Shown here one piece after another: positions 10,057 to 19,669 of a DNA stretch of 64,000 bases. The translations under genes were made by a program, and so were the position numbers. The DNA lies in the NCBI GenBank assembly GCA_021773355.1, contig JAJFKE010000047.1, positions 62,001 to 126,000 of the forward strand, written 5' to 3'. Numbering within the stretch: position 1 is the stretch's first letter; each line of letters starts with the position of its first letter. Origin of the DNA: Gammaproteobacteria bacterium. Its GTDB lineage: Bacteria > Pseudomonadota > Gammaproteobacteria > Pseudomonadales > Pseudohongiellaceae. The notes under the pieces are model-generated. The model was not told where the DNA came from, did no database searches, and saw only the letters and a list, made by a program, of their open reading frames with translations.

Positions 10057-11213
10057 TAGTGACTTTTCCCTTCCCGGGCAATTTTCGCGAGGAATGAGAA
10101 TGTCTGTTCCGCACAATTTTTCCATGAAAACAGCTCACAGCGCTTAAAACTTCGGGCACTCAAGGTAGCGCGGAAATCTTTTGAGCTAATCATCTTTTTT
10201 ATACTGTCCGCGATAGACTCAGGCTTTTCGGGGTCAAAATAGACCCCAGCATCGCTAAGAACTTCCGGCATGGGTCCGCGATCAGAGCAAGCGATGGGCA
10301 AACCAGATGCCATAGTTTCTAATAACACAATAGGCAGATTCTCGCAGCTGGAAGCGAATACTCCTAACTCTGCTCGATTATAAAATTCGTGTAGTTCTTT
10401 ATATGGTACTGAACCTATATAGCGTACCCATGCACGGTTTGGGTCATGTTCTTGGATGCTTGTTTCGAGTCGGCGCAGAGCTGGCGGATATTTGGGTCCG
10501 ATAAGATCTAAGACTAACGGCCAACCATACTCGGTCCGCAACTTCACCACAGCTTCAACCACTGCCCATTGGTGTTTGTACAGATCAATAATAGATACAT
10601 ACACAAGGCGAAATGGGCGAGTTGAAGAATACTCAGTAATATCCTTCTGTGTTCTGGGCTTACACAAGAACCTCTCAGTTAATCCATGGGGGATTACTGC
10701 AATGTCGCCTTTTGAACTAGAGATTTGACTCAAAATAGATCGCTTAGCATACTCTGACAAAAATATTATGCCCTGTGATGAGCGGAATGTGAGTGATTGG
10801 GTTACACGCAACAACGCAAGTCTTAAGCCCGTTACGGACAAGCCATAACGTCTCAGTTCACGCCATTCAAAGGGAAGTATATTTTGGCTCATTGCTACAA
10901 CAGGCTTAAACTTACCTCGGTAGCTCCCGCCGGGAACAAATAAAACATCGCAACCTTCTTTTAATGCTGCTGATGACAGTGAGTACCGTTGCCATAAGCT
11001 TCTTAAAAATACATTTTTTTCTGCTGCTTTCGGGTTGATTACTTTCAACCAGGGAAATTTCTCCAATTGATCTGACGTAGCCTTGCCGCTCCAAACAATA
11101 ACACGCTCCACGCCAAGCCGACTAGGATTAGCGGCACTCAGCAGACCGACTAAATAAGTCACACCACCGCCTTGACGAAGGTTTATGGCGTCAATTCCTA
11201 CAGTAATTCCCAT
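10056..11213 (-). CDS. Glycosyltransferase family 4 protein
   Basis: 385 residues from the ATG at 11213. It starts with GIDAINLRQGGGVTYL, the glycine-rich acceptor-domain loop of GT4 enzymes. The donor domain includes VYVSIIDLYKHQWAVVEAV and the EX7E-type SSCENLPIVLLETMASGLP. It probably transfers a hexose or aminosugar to the lipid-linked intermediate at the inner membrane. The start at 11213 fits the family; an in-frame ATG at 11237 adds eight residues and lies deeper inside galE. Either start overlaps the galE end, implying coupled translation. The sugar specificity cannot be told from sequence. Confidence 0.85.
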   Translation of the reverse strand: MGITVGIDAINLRQGGGVTYLVGLLSAANPSRLGVERVIVWSGKATSDQLEKFPWLKVINPKAAEKNVFLRSLWQRYSLSSAALKEGCDVLFVPGGSYRGKFKPVVAMSQNILPFEWRELRRYGLSVTGLRLALLRVTQSLTFRSSQGIIFLSEYAKRSILSQISSSKGDIAVIPHGLTERFLCKPRTQKDITEYSSTRPFRLVYVSIIDLYKHQWAVVEAVVKLRTEYGWPLVLDLIGPKYPPALRRLETSIQEHDPNRAWVRYIGSVPYKELHEFYNRAELGVFASSCENLPIVLLETMASGLPIACSDRGPMPEVLSDAGVYFDPEKPESIADSIKKMISSKDFRATLSARSFKRCELFSWKNCAEQTFSFLAKIAREGKSH

Positions 11214-12202
11214 TGTATTGCTAACTTCCTCTCCCATTCCAAAGTACTTTTTATAATAGCGTTAATATCCTGGTTGAGAGGACGCCAGTCCGTTTGGGTT
11301 AGCAATTTGCTCGTGTCGGCCACAACCTCATGTAGGTCTCCCGCACGCCGTGGTCCAATAACCACATTAAAATCCCTACCCGAAACTTCCTTCACTGCAC
11401 TTACTATTTCTAGGACACTATATCCTGTACCGTAACCGCAATTAAATACTCCCGAATCATTTCCTTTTTGCAAATCTTTAAGCACTACAACATGGGCTTG
11501 GGCGAGATCACTTACGTGTATAAAATCTCGAACACCTGTACCATCAATAGTTGGATAGTCATCTCCAAATATTTGTAGCTCCTCATTTACCCCTAATGCA
11601 GCCTGACAGGCCAGCCTTATTAAATGCTTTGAGTGGTAATTATGCTGGCCTAACAAACCATTAGGGTCGCAACCCGCAACATTAAAATAACGAAGCAGCA
11701 CATAGTTAAACCATGGAGCTGAAGAAGCCAAATCTTGTATCATCATCTCACCAATAAGTTTTGAGCGACCATATGGGGAAACTGGATTAACAGCGGTCGC
11801 TTCCGTAACCGGTGTAATTTCTGGGTTTCCATATACTGCTGCGCTGGATGAGAACACAAAGTACGGAATCTTATATCGCTCTACAAACTTTAGAAGTGAG
11901 ATCGTTGTCGTTACATTGTTGTCGTAGTATGAAAGCGGGTCAGAGATAGAATCAGGGACAGAAATGCTAGCGGCGAAGTGCATTACGGCAGAAAATTTGT
12001 TATTTTTAAATAAACTTTCTAATACGCTTTCATCCGATACATCTCCAACAATTAATCTCGCTGGCGATAAAACAGCAATGGTCGAACCTGATGAGAGATT
12101 ATCCAGGACGGTGACCGAATAGCCAGCGTCATTTAATGCCGAGACAGCATGTGAACCTATATATCCGGCACCACCGGTTACTAAAACAGATTTAACGTTC
12201 AT
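11198..12202 (-). CDS. galE: UDP-glucose 4-epimerase (GalE)
   Basis: 334 residues of an extended short-chain dehydrogenase. It shows the NAD-binding VTGGAGYIGSH at the N-terminus, FSSSAAVYGNPE, the catalytic YGRSK pair, LRYFNVAGCDPNG and RDFIHVSDLA, all characteristic of GalE. It interconverts UDP-Glc and UDP-Gal, and some homologues also act on the GlcNAc forms, supplying galactose-type residues. It is the last gene before a 227-base stretch that holds a possible gene remnant, and it overlaps the downstream GT4 gene by 16 bases. Whether it uses N-acetylated substrates is not decided here. Confidence 0.92.
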   Translation of the reverse strand: MNVKSVLVTGGAGYIGSHAVSALNDAGYSVTVLDNLSSGSTIAVLSPARLIVGDVSDESVLESLFKNNKFSAVMHFAASISVPDSISDPLSYYDNNVTTTISLLKFVERYKIPYFVFSSSAAVYGNPEITPVTEATAVNPVSPYGRSKLIGEMMIQDLASSAPWFNYVLLRYFNVAGCDPNGLLGQHNYHSKHLIRLACQAALGVNEELQIFGDDYPTIDGTGVRDFIHVSDLAQAHVVVLKDLQKGNDSGVFNCGYGTGYSVLEIVSAVKEVSGRDFNVVIGPRRAGDLHEVVADTSKLLTQTDWRPLNQDINAIIKSTLEWERKLAIQWELL

Positions 12203-12547
12203 CGCAGCTTAATTGCAACTGCATGTGTGGTTTCTAAAATATTTCTAATAGAAAGCCGCATTTTATAGTTAACCCTCCTATATTGAATTGAAATATCAGC
12301 CAACGAAACTTAAGGATCGACATTTTCTGATTAGCATTGTCTCTTTATCGCCAATCATTTCTGCTGATAGCTGAAGTGGATGTTTATATATAGGAAAATA
12401 GCCATTTTAATATTGCTCGCCCAAAAACCTAATTTTTTTGAGCCCTTATGACAAGCACCACCTCTACCCAGTCAACATTGCGCGGGTCTTGGAAGGATGC
12501 TGCTCCGACGGGGCCGTGCATTGCTTACAATGATGGTGGATACAATT
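12203..12547. other. Intergenic stretch of 345 bases with a possible gene remnant
   Basis: Between the methyltransferase at 12548 and galE. It is AT-rich near galE and contains, on the minus strand, a 30-codon open frame at 12429-12521 that reads like a protein C-terminus. No convincing terminator hairpin with a U-tract was seen. A promoter for galE could lie here, but no clear -35/-10 pair was found. Confidence 0.4.
12429..12521 (-). pseudogene. Possible C-terminal remnant of a lost gene
   Basis: A 30-codon frame whose translation ends with PRNVDWVEVVLVIRAQKN, which has the alternating pattern of a terminal beta-strand and looks protein-like. The same frame continues a few codons upstream (YPPSL) across an in-frame stop, so an intact gene is not present. 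No start or ribosome binding site is evident. It is interpreted as the tail of a deleted gene, perhaps a methyltransferase or other cluster enzyme, but the family is not recognised. Confidence 0.3.
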
Positions 12548-13195
12548 TCAAGAAGGACCAGGCTTTATCGCTTGGAGGGCAAAACTTCGGTAAAACTGAT
12601 ACTCTTTTTCTGGCCTGCTTGAAATACTGTCCGTATTACCACTGAATTGGAAGGGTTTGATATCAACATAGCCATGGGATTTTAATGCATCAGTTAAGGA
12701 ATATTCATCCCACATCCACAAATGCATCTTGTTTCCAAATGATTGTACTATCCTGCCTATTAAGTCTCGTCTTTTGGCTTCCAATCCTAGATTGGTTTCA
12801 TCGCAAAATATCAGTGAGGCCCTATTCCTATCTTCGTTAGAAGCACTAATATTGTTGACATACTCGATAACATACTGGTACAAATCTGGCAGAATACATC
12901 TGAATATCCCTCCGGGTTTCAATATCCCATAAGTGTTATCGAGGGCACTATGAAAATCTTGCAAAGACAAATGTTCAAGAACATGCGAGCAGAAGACCAC
13001 ATCAATACTGTCATCGTCAACGGGTAGCCCCTTTACTATATCTCCATATTTAATTTCTTTGTCAAAAATACAATTGAATTTTGACTTGAACAATAAATTT
13101 AGAAATGGAATTCTTTGCAGCCGCAGCGTGGGAGATGCATCGAAATTAGTCCATCCTTCAGCAGCTTTGTCGCCAGAGCCGAATTGTAAATACAT
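12548..13195 (-). CDS. SAM-dependent methyltransferase (COG4627-like)
   Basis: 215 residues from the ATG at 13195. It begins MYLQFGSGDKAAEGWTNFDA, the typical opening of small predicted methyltransferases in polysaccharide loci, and has VFCSHVLEHL followed by GILKPGGIFRCILPDL. The alternative TTG start at 13252 adds 19 residues before the normal family N-terminus and is not favoured. It probably methylates a sugar or glycan intermediate in the cytoplasm; the acceptor is unknown. It stands between two gaps (125 bases upstream, about 345 downstream), unlike the tightly packed genes around it. Confidence 0.8.
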   Translation of the reverse strand: MYLQFGSGDKAAEGWTNFDASPTLRLQRIPFLNLLFKSKFNCIFDKEIKYGDIVKGLPVDDDSIDVVFCSHVLEHLSLQDFHSALDNTYGILKPGGIFRCILPDLYQYVIEYVNNISASNEDRNRASLIFCDETNLGLEAKRRDLIGRIVQSFGNKMHLWMWDEYSLTDALKSHGYVDIKPFQFSGNTDSISSRPEKEYQFYRSFALQAIKPGPS

Positions 13196-13320
13196 TTTCT
13201 TCAATTTGATAATCTCATAATCGTAGTTAGGGAATACATATCTGGAAATCAATACTTAGGCTATATATCTGTACAGAACGAATAAAAACATATCTTACCA
13301 ATCAGCACTGCATACAATTT

Positions 13321-14370
13321 TCAAACCACTATTGATAACAAATTTGCAGCTGAGGATTGTGGAGAGATTCGATGGGATAGTTGATAGGATGCCGAACCCA
13401 TCGCCAATAGTTCCTGGTCGGCAGAGTCTATAATCCGAAGCATTCTCCCGGCTAACTCATTAGCGTTCTGGGCCGTGAAAGAATAACCGTTCAGCCCCGG
13501 AATAAGAAAGGTACTCGCCGACCCCACCACATCTGAGACAATGAGCGGCAGGCCGGCTGCTGCGAATTCGTGGAGCACCACTCCCCAGGGCTCCCCGCGA
13601 CTAGGGAGGACAAAGCAACCGGCATTGGCAACTTCGTCAATAAGTTCTTCAGGTTGCATGAAATCTTTTGCTATACCCCCCTGTGTACCCAGCAGCGTCC
13701 TTTTCAATGAACCATTGCCGATTAAAACCAGTTCCCAATCGCTCCTGCTATCCCCAATGATCCGCCAGGCCTCCAACAAGGTATCCAGTCCCTTGATAAG
13801 CTCGAAGCGTCCGACAAACAAAAACCTATGAGGGTAACAATTTCGTTTTTTTTCATGACTAGTTTGATAGGCTTTTTGAAACAGGCTCAAATCAGCACTG
13901 TACAAATCATAGACGATACGCTTCTTGTCAAAACCTAGCCGGCGCGCGTATTCGTATTGGTATACCCCCGATACCCAGGCATGGCTGTAGTAGCGCGAAA
14001 AATAACCCACGGCGCCCATTACAGTCGCCACTTGTTGTCGCAATGAGCCATGCCACTGGCCATCTAAGGTTGTTACAACAATGTGCCCTTGCGTACGCAA
14101 CTGGCGCGCCACTGTCATATAGCCCCGGTCCTGCCACCCCGACACGACGGTGATCGCCGGGTCGAATTCCATGGCGAGGCGCTGTATGGCTTTCACACTC
14201 ATCGCCGATCGCTTGTGTAGATGCACATTCTGGCATTCCGGGGCATGGTAGGGCGTGAGTTTCTTGTGATCCCAATGTACTACATGCACTTCTGCGCCGC
14301 GCTCGACCAAGGCCTTAATGGTAGCCATGGTATAGCCCATAATTTCGGCATAGAGGTAGAGGATTTTCAT
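13321..14370 (-). CDS. Glycosyltransferase family 4 protein
   Basis: 349 residues, GT-B fold. The N-terminal domain begins MKILYLYAEIMGYTMATI; the donor domain begins near residue 180 with FLFVGRFELIKGLDTLLEAW and contains the nucleotide-sugar binding segment VLPSRGEPWGVVLHEFAAAGLP. It likely adds one residue of the repeat unit. The ATG overlaps the stop of the polymerase gene as ATGA, so it is translated with it. The donor and acceptor are not determinable. Confidence 0.86.
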   Translation of the reverse strand: MKILYLYAEIMGYTMATIKALVERGAEVHVVHWDHKKLTPYHAPECQNVHLHKRSAMSVKAIQRLAMEFDPAITVVSGWQDRGYMTVARQLRTQGHIVVTTLDGQWHGSLRQQVATVMGAVGYFSRYYSHAWVSGVYQYEYARRLGFDKKRIVYDLYSADLSLFQKAYQTSHEKKRNCYPHRFLFVGRFELIKGLDTLLEAWRIIGDSRSDWELVLIGNGSLKRTLLGTQGGIAKDFMQPEELIDEVANAGCFVLPSRGEPWGVVLHEFAAAGLPLIVSDVVGSASTFLIPGLNGYSFTAQNANELAGRMLRIIDSADQELLAMGSASYQLSHRISPQSSAANLLSIVV

Positions 14371-15887
14371 TTCGCGTCAACCAAACCTGTTTCGTGCAAC
14401 TCCGGTGCACTACTCTCCTCAAATCGAATCACGAGAAAAATGAGCCGATAGATAACTACAAATGAGATAGACGTAGCAATTAGATCCAAGAGAATCCCGT
14501 CCAAGCCGAAACTATTCATTAATCGGTAGAACAACAGCAGAATCAGAACTCGAATTAGGCCGTATTTAGCCGGATCGACGACCCACCGACGCCGGTATAT
14601 TTTCTTCAGGCTGTAGGCCAGGAGAAAAAGCACTGGAAATGACGCATACCCAAACAAGGCATACATCTCGGCGTAAATCCCGATGTGGTCGGAGTGACCA
14701 GCCTGCTGCTCTGTCTTCCTCGATAAAACACCAAGATTACTACTGTAAACATACTTTAATGAAGCAGTTATCGTTGGCTGGTCAAATACATCAAATCCCG
14801 GCGATAACACATTATCTATGATGCTCTTGAAATAATTTCCAACGGTGAACATAGTGGAGTATTTGTCGCTATGGGCAATGATTTCGGCGGAATAATCAAA
14901 ATAACCCGCCCGGGCTAAGGCCAGGCCAATGAAAAAATCTGCTCGCGGGTCCTCTCTGAGTATTTCCCGTGAAGCCTGTAGCAATTCGACCTTCTCTGCC
15001 AAAGTACTCCCTGTATCGCCTCTTACCTGACGCGTAGTGGTAGATACAGCATAAAAAAAGAAGGCCGAAGCCAGTAACAAAGGCGTTAATGCAAGGCATA
15101 TGCCGACATATTTCCGACGCCATCTGATTGTCGGAAATAGGGCCAGAACCACTATTAAGAAATTATCGGCAAGCGTCACCAATCCGCTGCGACTAAAAGC
15201 AAGGGTTTGCAAAAACATCAGAATCACAGCGCCGCTCAGAACTATCTTGAGATATACAGAAGGTAGACGATTTAGAAAAACCAATACATAAACAGCCAAC
15301 ACCATCAGGACAACGTTTGGTACCAAAAAATTGTTGTAGATCAAATTGATAAAGGGTGCGATGGATTCGGGTAACTGCTTCTGTAGCAGCAACCCGAACA
15401 GCAACGAAATAACAAACAAAGCAACACCAATTCTTGGCCTTCTAGGTTGATAACTGGCCGTTTCGATCTCAGCGGAACCTCGGAGTTTTACTTGATAAAA
15501 ACCCGCATAAAGGAATATGTTGGCGATCAGCATATAGAGCAGCGCGTGGTTCGAGTCGGATGGCCCGTATGAATATCGTTCAAATACATCCTGTACGGGA
15601 TAGAACAACAAGGTAAAGATGCGCAACGCATAAAAGAAAGTCAGCAAGTACGCCATGATCAGCACGAAGGGATCCGGATTGCGTCGCTCTAGCAATAAAA
15701 CAAGTTGAGTCTGTAGGCATAGAGCAAGCCCCAGAACGAGAGTGAGCCAGTCTATGTAGGGGTGATCGCCAACTTCGCCCCGAAAGAATCCAAACAAAAT
15801 CAGGCAGAAGACGACCCCATTACAGAGTTGAAGAATGCCATTAATACCAACGGACTTTTGCCGCGGCAACCGCATCATACCGCTCAT
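14367..15887 (-). CDS. wzy: Wzy-like O-antigen/capsule polymerase
   Basis: 506 residues with about eleven or twelve hydrophobic segments spread from residue 18 to 490 and a long polar, presumably periplasmic region at about residues 300-400 between hydrophobic blocks. This topology is typical of Wzy polymerases, which share almost no sequence. The gene lies between a glycosyltransferase and the acyltransferase fusion, close to the Wzx flippase. It would join exported repeat units at the outer face of the inner membrane. No motif proves the assignment, and an O-antigen ligase is the main alternative, but the location favours Wzy. Confidence 0.72.
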   Translation of the reverse strand: MSGMMRLPRQKSVGINGILQLCNGVVFCLILFGFFRGEVGDHPYIDWLTLVLGLALCLQTQLVLLLERRNPDPFVLIMAYLLTFFYALRIFTLLFYPVQDVFERYSYGPSDSNHALLYMLIANIFLYAGFYQVKLRGSAEIETASYQPRRPRIGVALFVISLLFGLLLQKQLPESIAPFINLIYNNFLVPNVVLMVLAVYVLVFLNRLPSVYLKIVLSGAVILMFLQTLAFSRSGLVTLADNFLIVVLALFPTIRWRRKYVGICLALTPLLLASAFFFYAVSTTTRQVRGDTGSTLAEKVELLQASREILREDPRADFFIGLALARAGYFDYSAEIIAHSDKYSTMFTVGNYFKSIIDNVLSPGFDVFDQPTITASLKYVYSSNLGVLSRKTEQQAGHSDHIGIYAEMYALFGYASFPVLFLLAYSLKKIYRRRWVVDPAKYGLIRVLILLLFYRLMNSFGLDGILLDLIATSISFVVIYRLIFLVIRFEESSAPELHETGLVDAK

Positions 15888-15900
15888 CGTGGCATCACTT

Positions 15901-18048
15901 TCAAAACCACCTCCGCCATTCCCCCACTAGAGCATACGATTTGGGATTCAAGCCCTGTTTGAAATCGGCAATGCCTTTAGGGGTATTTTGGGCAAGCCCA
16001 CCCACATCAAACCAGCGGCAACCGTTTCTCTTAGCGTCCAGAATAGCTTCCCACAGTAGCACCGAGTTGGCTTGACTTGCACGCCCTCTATCATTGGTAG
16101 CGCCGATCAAATATTCTGAGACATCACCGAACTGAAGCGTCACCAATACACCCAACAATGAGGCCTCGGTAGCGGCTGCACCATGAAACGCAACATACAG
16201 ATTGAACTTGAATACTCGGCTCTGCTTGTTTGCTAATGTCTGAAGCATGCGCGCGGATACACCGTCAAAATGTTTCACTTGCTGCTGTTGACAGTACAAA
16301 TCGATCAGCCAAGCAAAATACACCTGTCCACCATCGTCACGCTTCACCGTCACCCCAAGTTTCTGACCTTTGCGCAAGCAGTTGCGCCACTTTCCTTTGA
16401 ACCCCATCATCAACGCTTCGTTACCGCATTCTAAGGACAAGAATGCCGAGTCCATTGGACAAATAGGCTGTTTTCTAAAGCCCAAATCGCGCAACCTGGC
16501 TTTCACCTCATCATTGGGGGGCAAAAGCGGTGCGATCTGCATCATCCACCATCGGTGACGAATTGACTCGCGTACCAGCACTTCAATTGCGTGCAATGGC
16601 AGGTGGCTAGAGTCATCACCTTTAATGTCTCCCAGCATTATGGGCCCGCGGTTAACGCGCGCCGCACCACCCAAACTGGGCACGCCCTTGATCAAGACTT
16701 GAAACAGGGCAGTGGGAAGTTCGTTACCGTCAAGCACAACAAAGCGTTTGACCTGCCATTTTTCTGCCATCGCCTTGGCTGATCCATACTCCCAAGTCTG
16801 TGGTAGGCTTTTACGCCGGCAGCCAAGCCATAAGCTCTCCCATTCATGCTTGGAGTAAATCTGCCGTAAACGCCAACCGGACAAATGTACTCTGCGTATT
16901 CTATTGCCGCAGTCTGCAATCTGCTCTGACGACAAGGATTGATGCACGGGCAGGTAGACACGCGTATGCAGTAGGCGGCGCCCAGTTGATTGCTCTCCCT
17001 TGGCGATCACTTCATGAGGCAAATCCGGCCAAGTGGTGACCGGCACACCTGCTGCCAGCAAGCGAGTGTAAAGCAGTTCGGTGGCTGCCTGATCAGCAGT
17101 TGTCACATAAGCGAGGTAAGGAGCTTTACCGTCGGACATTTGTTGGAAGGTCACTGCAGGGAAACTTTCCTGGATTACACGTGCCCACCCGGCCGCATAG
17201 TGTGTCCGGTGCGATTCATACTCAGACAGATGTGGGAGTTCCTGTACGAGTAAGCGTTTCGCCAGCACACTCATTTCTGGCACGCAATCAAGTTGCTTGG
17301 CGACCTTCGTATCTACAGCGAATGCGGGTAATCTATGCAGTGGTCTGACCCCTAGCCGTTGCAGCAATCGTTTAACCAGCCACATCACAGTGGCTCGTCT
17401 AAGCTTGCTCTCACCGCTTGCTGTCTCGCGTACAAGCCCGTCAAGCAGCTTAAATCCATTTGGCTTCAGCCCTAAGGCTGCAGGGCCACTCTCTCGGACC
17501 ACCAGAACCGCCCCATCTGGAATTGCTAGATGTTTGTGCGGGCTATAGAGCACAAAGTCTCCTGCCATTCCCACCCCCGCTATTGGGCGCTGTACGTGAG
17601 CAGCATCTTCGACCAGCCATGCACCATGAGCTTCACTGAACTCCAATGCTTCCTGAAAAGGTGTTGGTTCGCCAAAATAATGCACCAGCAGAAAAATATC
17701 AGGTCGATTTTCTTCAGTAACGGTTGGGAACTCATCGACAGCGGGATGAATGAGATTATTAATGGGGTAAAACACAAGCCGTGCTCCCATCTGGCGAAGC
17801 AAAGTCAACGATTCGTCGCAAAAATATTCAGGTACCCAAACAGTAACGCTGGAGGTCTTATTCAAGAGTTGGCACCATCGGGCAACGATGACCAGTGACC
17901 AAGCGGAACGAGAAAACCAGTGCGCGATATCGCCCTTTCGAGTCCAAACCGCGGACAGGACATCAGTTTTGGGAGTGGCCATAAACGGCGTTCTTAATAA
18001 ATCGAAAAGCCCAGGCACTGGTGCTTGAGTAATGCGGGTAAAATTCAT
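15901..18048 (-). CDS. Fusion of a DegT/DnrJ-like PLP-fold domain and a FemAB/GNAT-like acyltransferase
   Basis: 715 residues. Residues about 25-375 look like a DegT/DnrJ/EryC1 fold-type I domain: VEDAAH at 146-151 is the PLP-ring aspartate motif, and YSPHKHLAIPDGA at 168-180 places Lys172 at the internal aldimine position. Residues about 395-715 resemble FemAB-like acyltransferases, with GFKGKWRNCLRKGQ, YLIGATNDRGR and WFDVGGLAQNTPKG. One protein might therefore form an amino sugar and acylate it, perhaps with an amino acid; this is inference. Each half is usually a separate protein. The gene lies between Wzx and Wzy genes and has an ATG start with no overlap. Confidence 0.7.
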   Translation of the reverse strand: MNFTRITQAPVPGLFDLLRTPFMATPKTDVLSAVWTRKGDIAHWFSRSAWSLVIVARWCQLLNKTSSVTVWVPEYFCDESLTLLRQMGARLVFYPINNLIHPAVDEFPTVTEENRPDIFLLVHYFGEPTPFQEALEFSEAHGAWLVEDAAHVQRPIAGVGMAGDFVLYSPHKHLAIPDGAVLVVRESGPAALGLKPNGFKLLDGLVRETASGESKLRRATVMWLVKRLLQRLGVRPLHRLPAFAVDTKVAKQLDCVPEMSVLAKRLLVQELPHLSEYESHRTHYAAGWARVIQESFPAVTFQQMSDGKAPYLAYVTTADQAATELLYTRLLAAGVPVTTWPDLPHEVIAKGEQSTGRRLLHTRVYLPVHQSLSSEQIADCGNRIRRVHLSGWRLRQIYSKHEWESLWLGCRRKSLPQTWEYGSAKAMAEKWQVKRFVVLDGNELPTALFQVLIKGVPSLGGAARVNRGPIMLGDIKGDDSSHLPLHAIEVLVRESIRHRWWMMQIAPLLPPNDEVKARLRDLGFRKQPICPMDSAFLSLECGNEALMMGFKGKWRNCLRKGQKLGVTVKRDDGGQVYFAWLIDLYCQQQQVKHFDGVSARMLQTLANKQSRVFKFNLYVAFHGAAATEASLLGVLVTLQFGDVSEYLIGATNDRGRASQANSVLLWEAILDAKRNGCRWFDVGGLAQNTPKGIADFKQGLNPKSYALVGEWRRWF

Positions 18049-18070
18049 GCAATAAAAATCTTTAGCAAAC

Positions 18071-19618
18071 TCATTGTAGCTTACTGCGCAGTGCAGGGAA
18101 TAAATGGTATACCGTGTTTTGTAAGCCGGGCTTATCCAATCCTGCCAAACCAGGAAAACGCCAAATAACGCCGCCGATCACCAACGCCCAGATTGTCATC
18201 GAGACAGCTAGGCTCAGACCATTTTCCAGAGCACCTTGAAAAGACAATGCAGCTTGCTCTCGAAATAACCACTCCGCCACTCCGACGAGGAGAATGGGAA
18301 GTGGAATAATGAGTTGTGATAGGAGATAGCAGGAAATCTTCTCCTTGACTATCCTGCAAACGAAGTAGAGTTGTATTGTGACCGAGAAAAACTGAATCAA
18401 CACCAGCTTCAGGGCCAAACCGATTGAATTCAATTCCACACCTGGGATCAAGAATGATCGAGGAGCAAGTAAAATATAAGTGATAATCACCCCAACGACG
18501 GAGGAGACTAAGGCGATGTTGCGATACAAGCTCGTCTTGCGTAGCGCTATTAGAACGCCCCCACAGAACTGTCCGTAAACCACATGAATCGGATACAAAA
18601 ACATGATCAGAACCGTAAGTCGCGCCCCATTGTAATCGTCCCCGCCAATGAGCGCGATAATTTCACCGGTGTGAAACATGAAGAAGATCGATAGAAATGC
18701 GCCAATCAGATAGAGAAATTTAACCTTTTCGAACGCACTCCTTATTCCATGCAAGTCACCACTTTCGTCTGCCTTGGCAACAGATTGCATCAACAACGGA
18801 GTCATAGGTGTTAGAAATAAACCGGCAATGGCGCTTAAGGAGAAAGCAAGACTAAAAAATCCTTGCGATGCGGACCCATAAATAATTTGTAAAAACCAGC
18901 GATCGAAAAGCCCAAATGCAATGCCCAATACAGACAAAACGATGAGAGGGTTAGAAAATGCAAAGAACTCACGAATAATAATCCGCGCTTCATGCTGCTT
19001 CGGATTAATAAGCTGTGGCCTGAAATGCATCTTTTTATGGAGATACCAACCACCGAAGCCCAGCAGAAAAATATACAACACGATCCGCTGAACAAAGAAT
19101 GTTGTCAGACTTAGGACCCCAGCCAAAAATAGCGACAATAGGACAACAAACAACACTACGCTGACGACAATACTGCGTAACTCAAAGCCATAGGTTGTGC
19201 CTTTGCTATCTGAAAGCCCCATTAACGCAGTAAACAAGTACATCAGATAAGCCAATAATGTACCCATGAACAGATAACCTGCGCTCTGCCCCGGAAAAAC
19301 GTACCGATTCAGTCCAGTAACGATAGTAAATGAAACGAATAATAATATTGCCAGGCCAACCAGCAATGTGTAAGAAAAATAAACGTTAGTAGCAAGGTGT
19401 GAGTTGTCCTTTCTAGCTGCATGGTTAATGTGCGCCGAGGCTAGGTTCAGATCGGACAGCGCAATGATGCTCTGGAACGAATTGCGAATAAAATTAAAGT
19501 TGCCATATGCAACAGGTCCGAGTACACGGGGCACGAATAATAGTAGAGACACATTAATCAACGCATCAATACTACTTTTAGCGAGCTTAATAAAATATCT
19601 CTTTTTTAGGGAGTCCAT
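18071..19618 (-). CDS. wzx: Wzx-like lipid-linked repeat-unit flippase
   Basis: 515 residues with about twelve to fourteen transmembrane segments and the polysaccharide-transporter opening LAKSSIDALINVSLLLFVPRVLGPVAYGNFNF (quoted in part: LLLFVPRVLGPVAYG), which is typical of Wzx/RfbX flippases. It would move undecaprenyl-diphosphate-linked repeat units across the inner membrane for Wzy polymerisation. It lies 23 bases before the fusion acyltransferase gene and 51 bases after the deacetylase gene. The lipid-linked substrate cannot be inferred from sequence. Confidence 0.9.
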   Translation of the reverse strand: MDSLKKRYFIKLAKSSIDALINVSLLLFVPRVLGPVAYGNFNFIRNSFQSIIALSDLNLASAHINHAARKDNSHLATNVYFSYTLLVGLAILLFVSFTIVTGLNRYVFPGQSAGYLFMGTLLAYLMYLFTALMGLSDSKGTTYGFELRSIVVSVVLFVVLLSLFLAGVLSLTTFFVQRIVLYIFLLGFGGWYLHKKMHFRPQLINPKQHEARIIIREFFAFSNPLIVLSVLGIAFGLFDRWFLQIIYGSASQGFFSLAFSLSAIAGLFLTPMTPLLMQSVAKADESGDLHGIRSAFEKVKFLYLIGAFLSIFFMFHTGEIIALIGGDDYNGARLTVLIMFLYPIHVVYGQFCGGVLIALRKTSLYRNIALVSSVVGVIITYILLAPRSFLIPGVELNSIGLALKLVLIQFFSVTIQLYFVCRIVKEKISCYLLSQLIIPLPILLVGVAEWLFREQAALSFQGALENGLSLAVSMTIWALVIGGVIWRFPGLAGLDKPGLQNTVYHLFPALRSKLQ

Positions 19619-19669
19619 GAATACCTTATATAAAATGCCGAGTTGGCTAACTTTGGGGCTCCCAACGAC

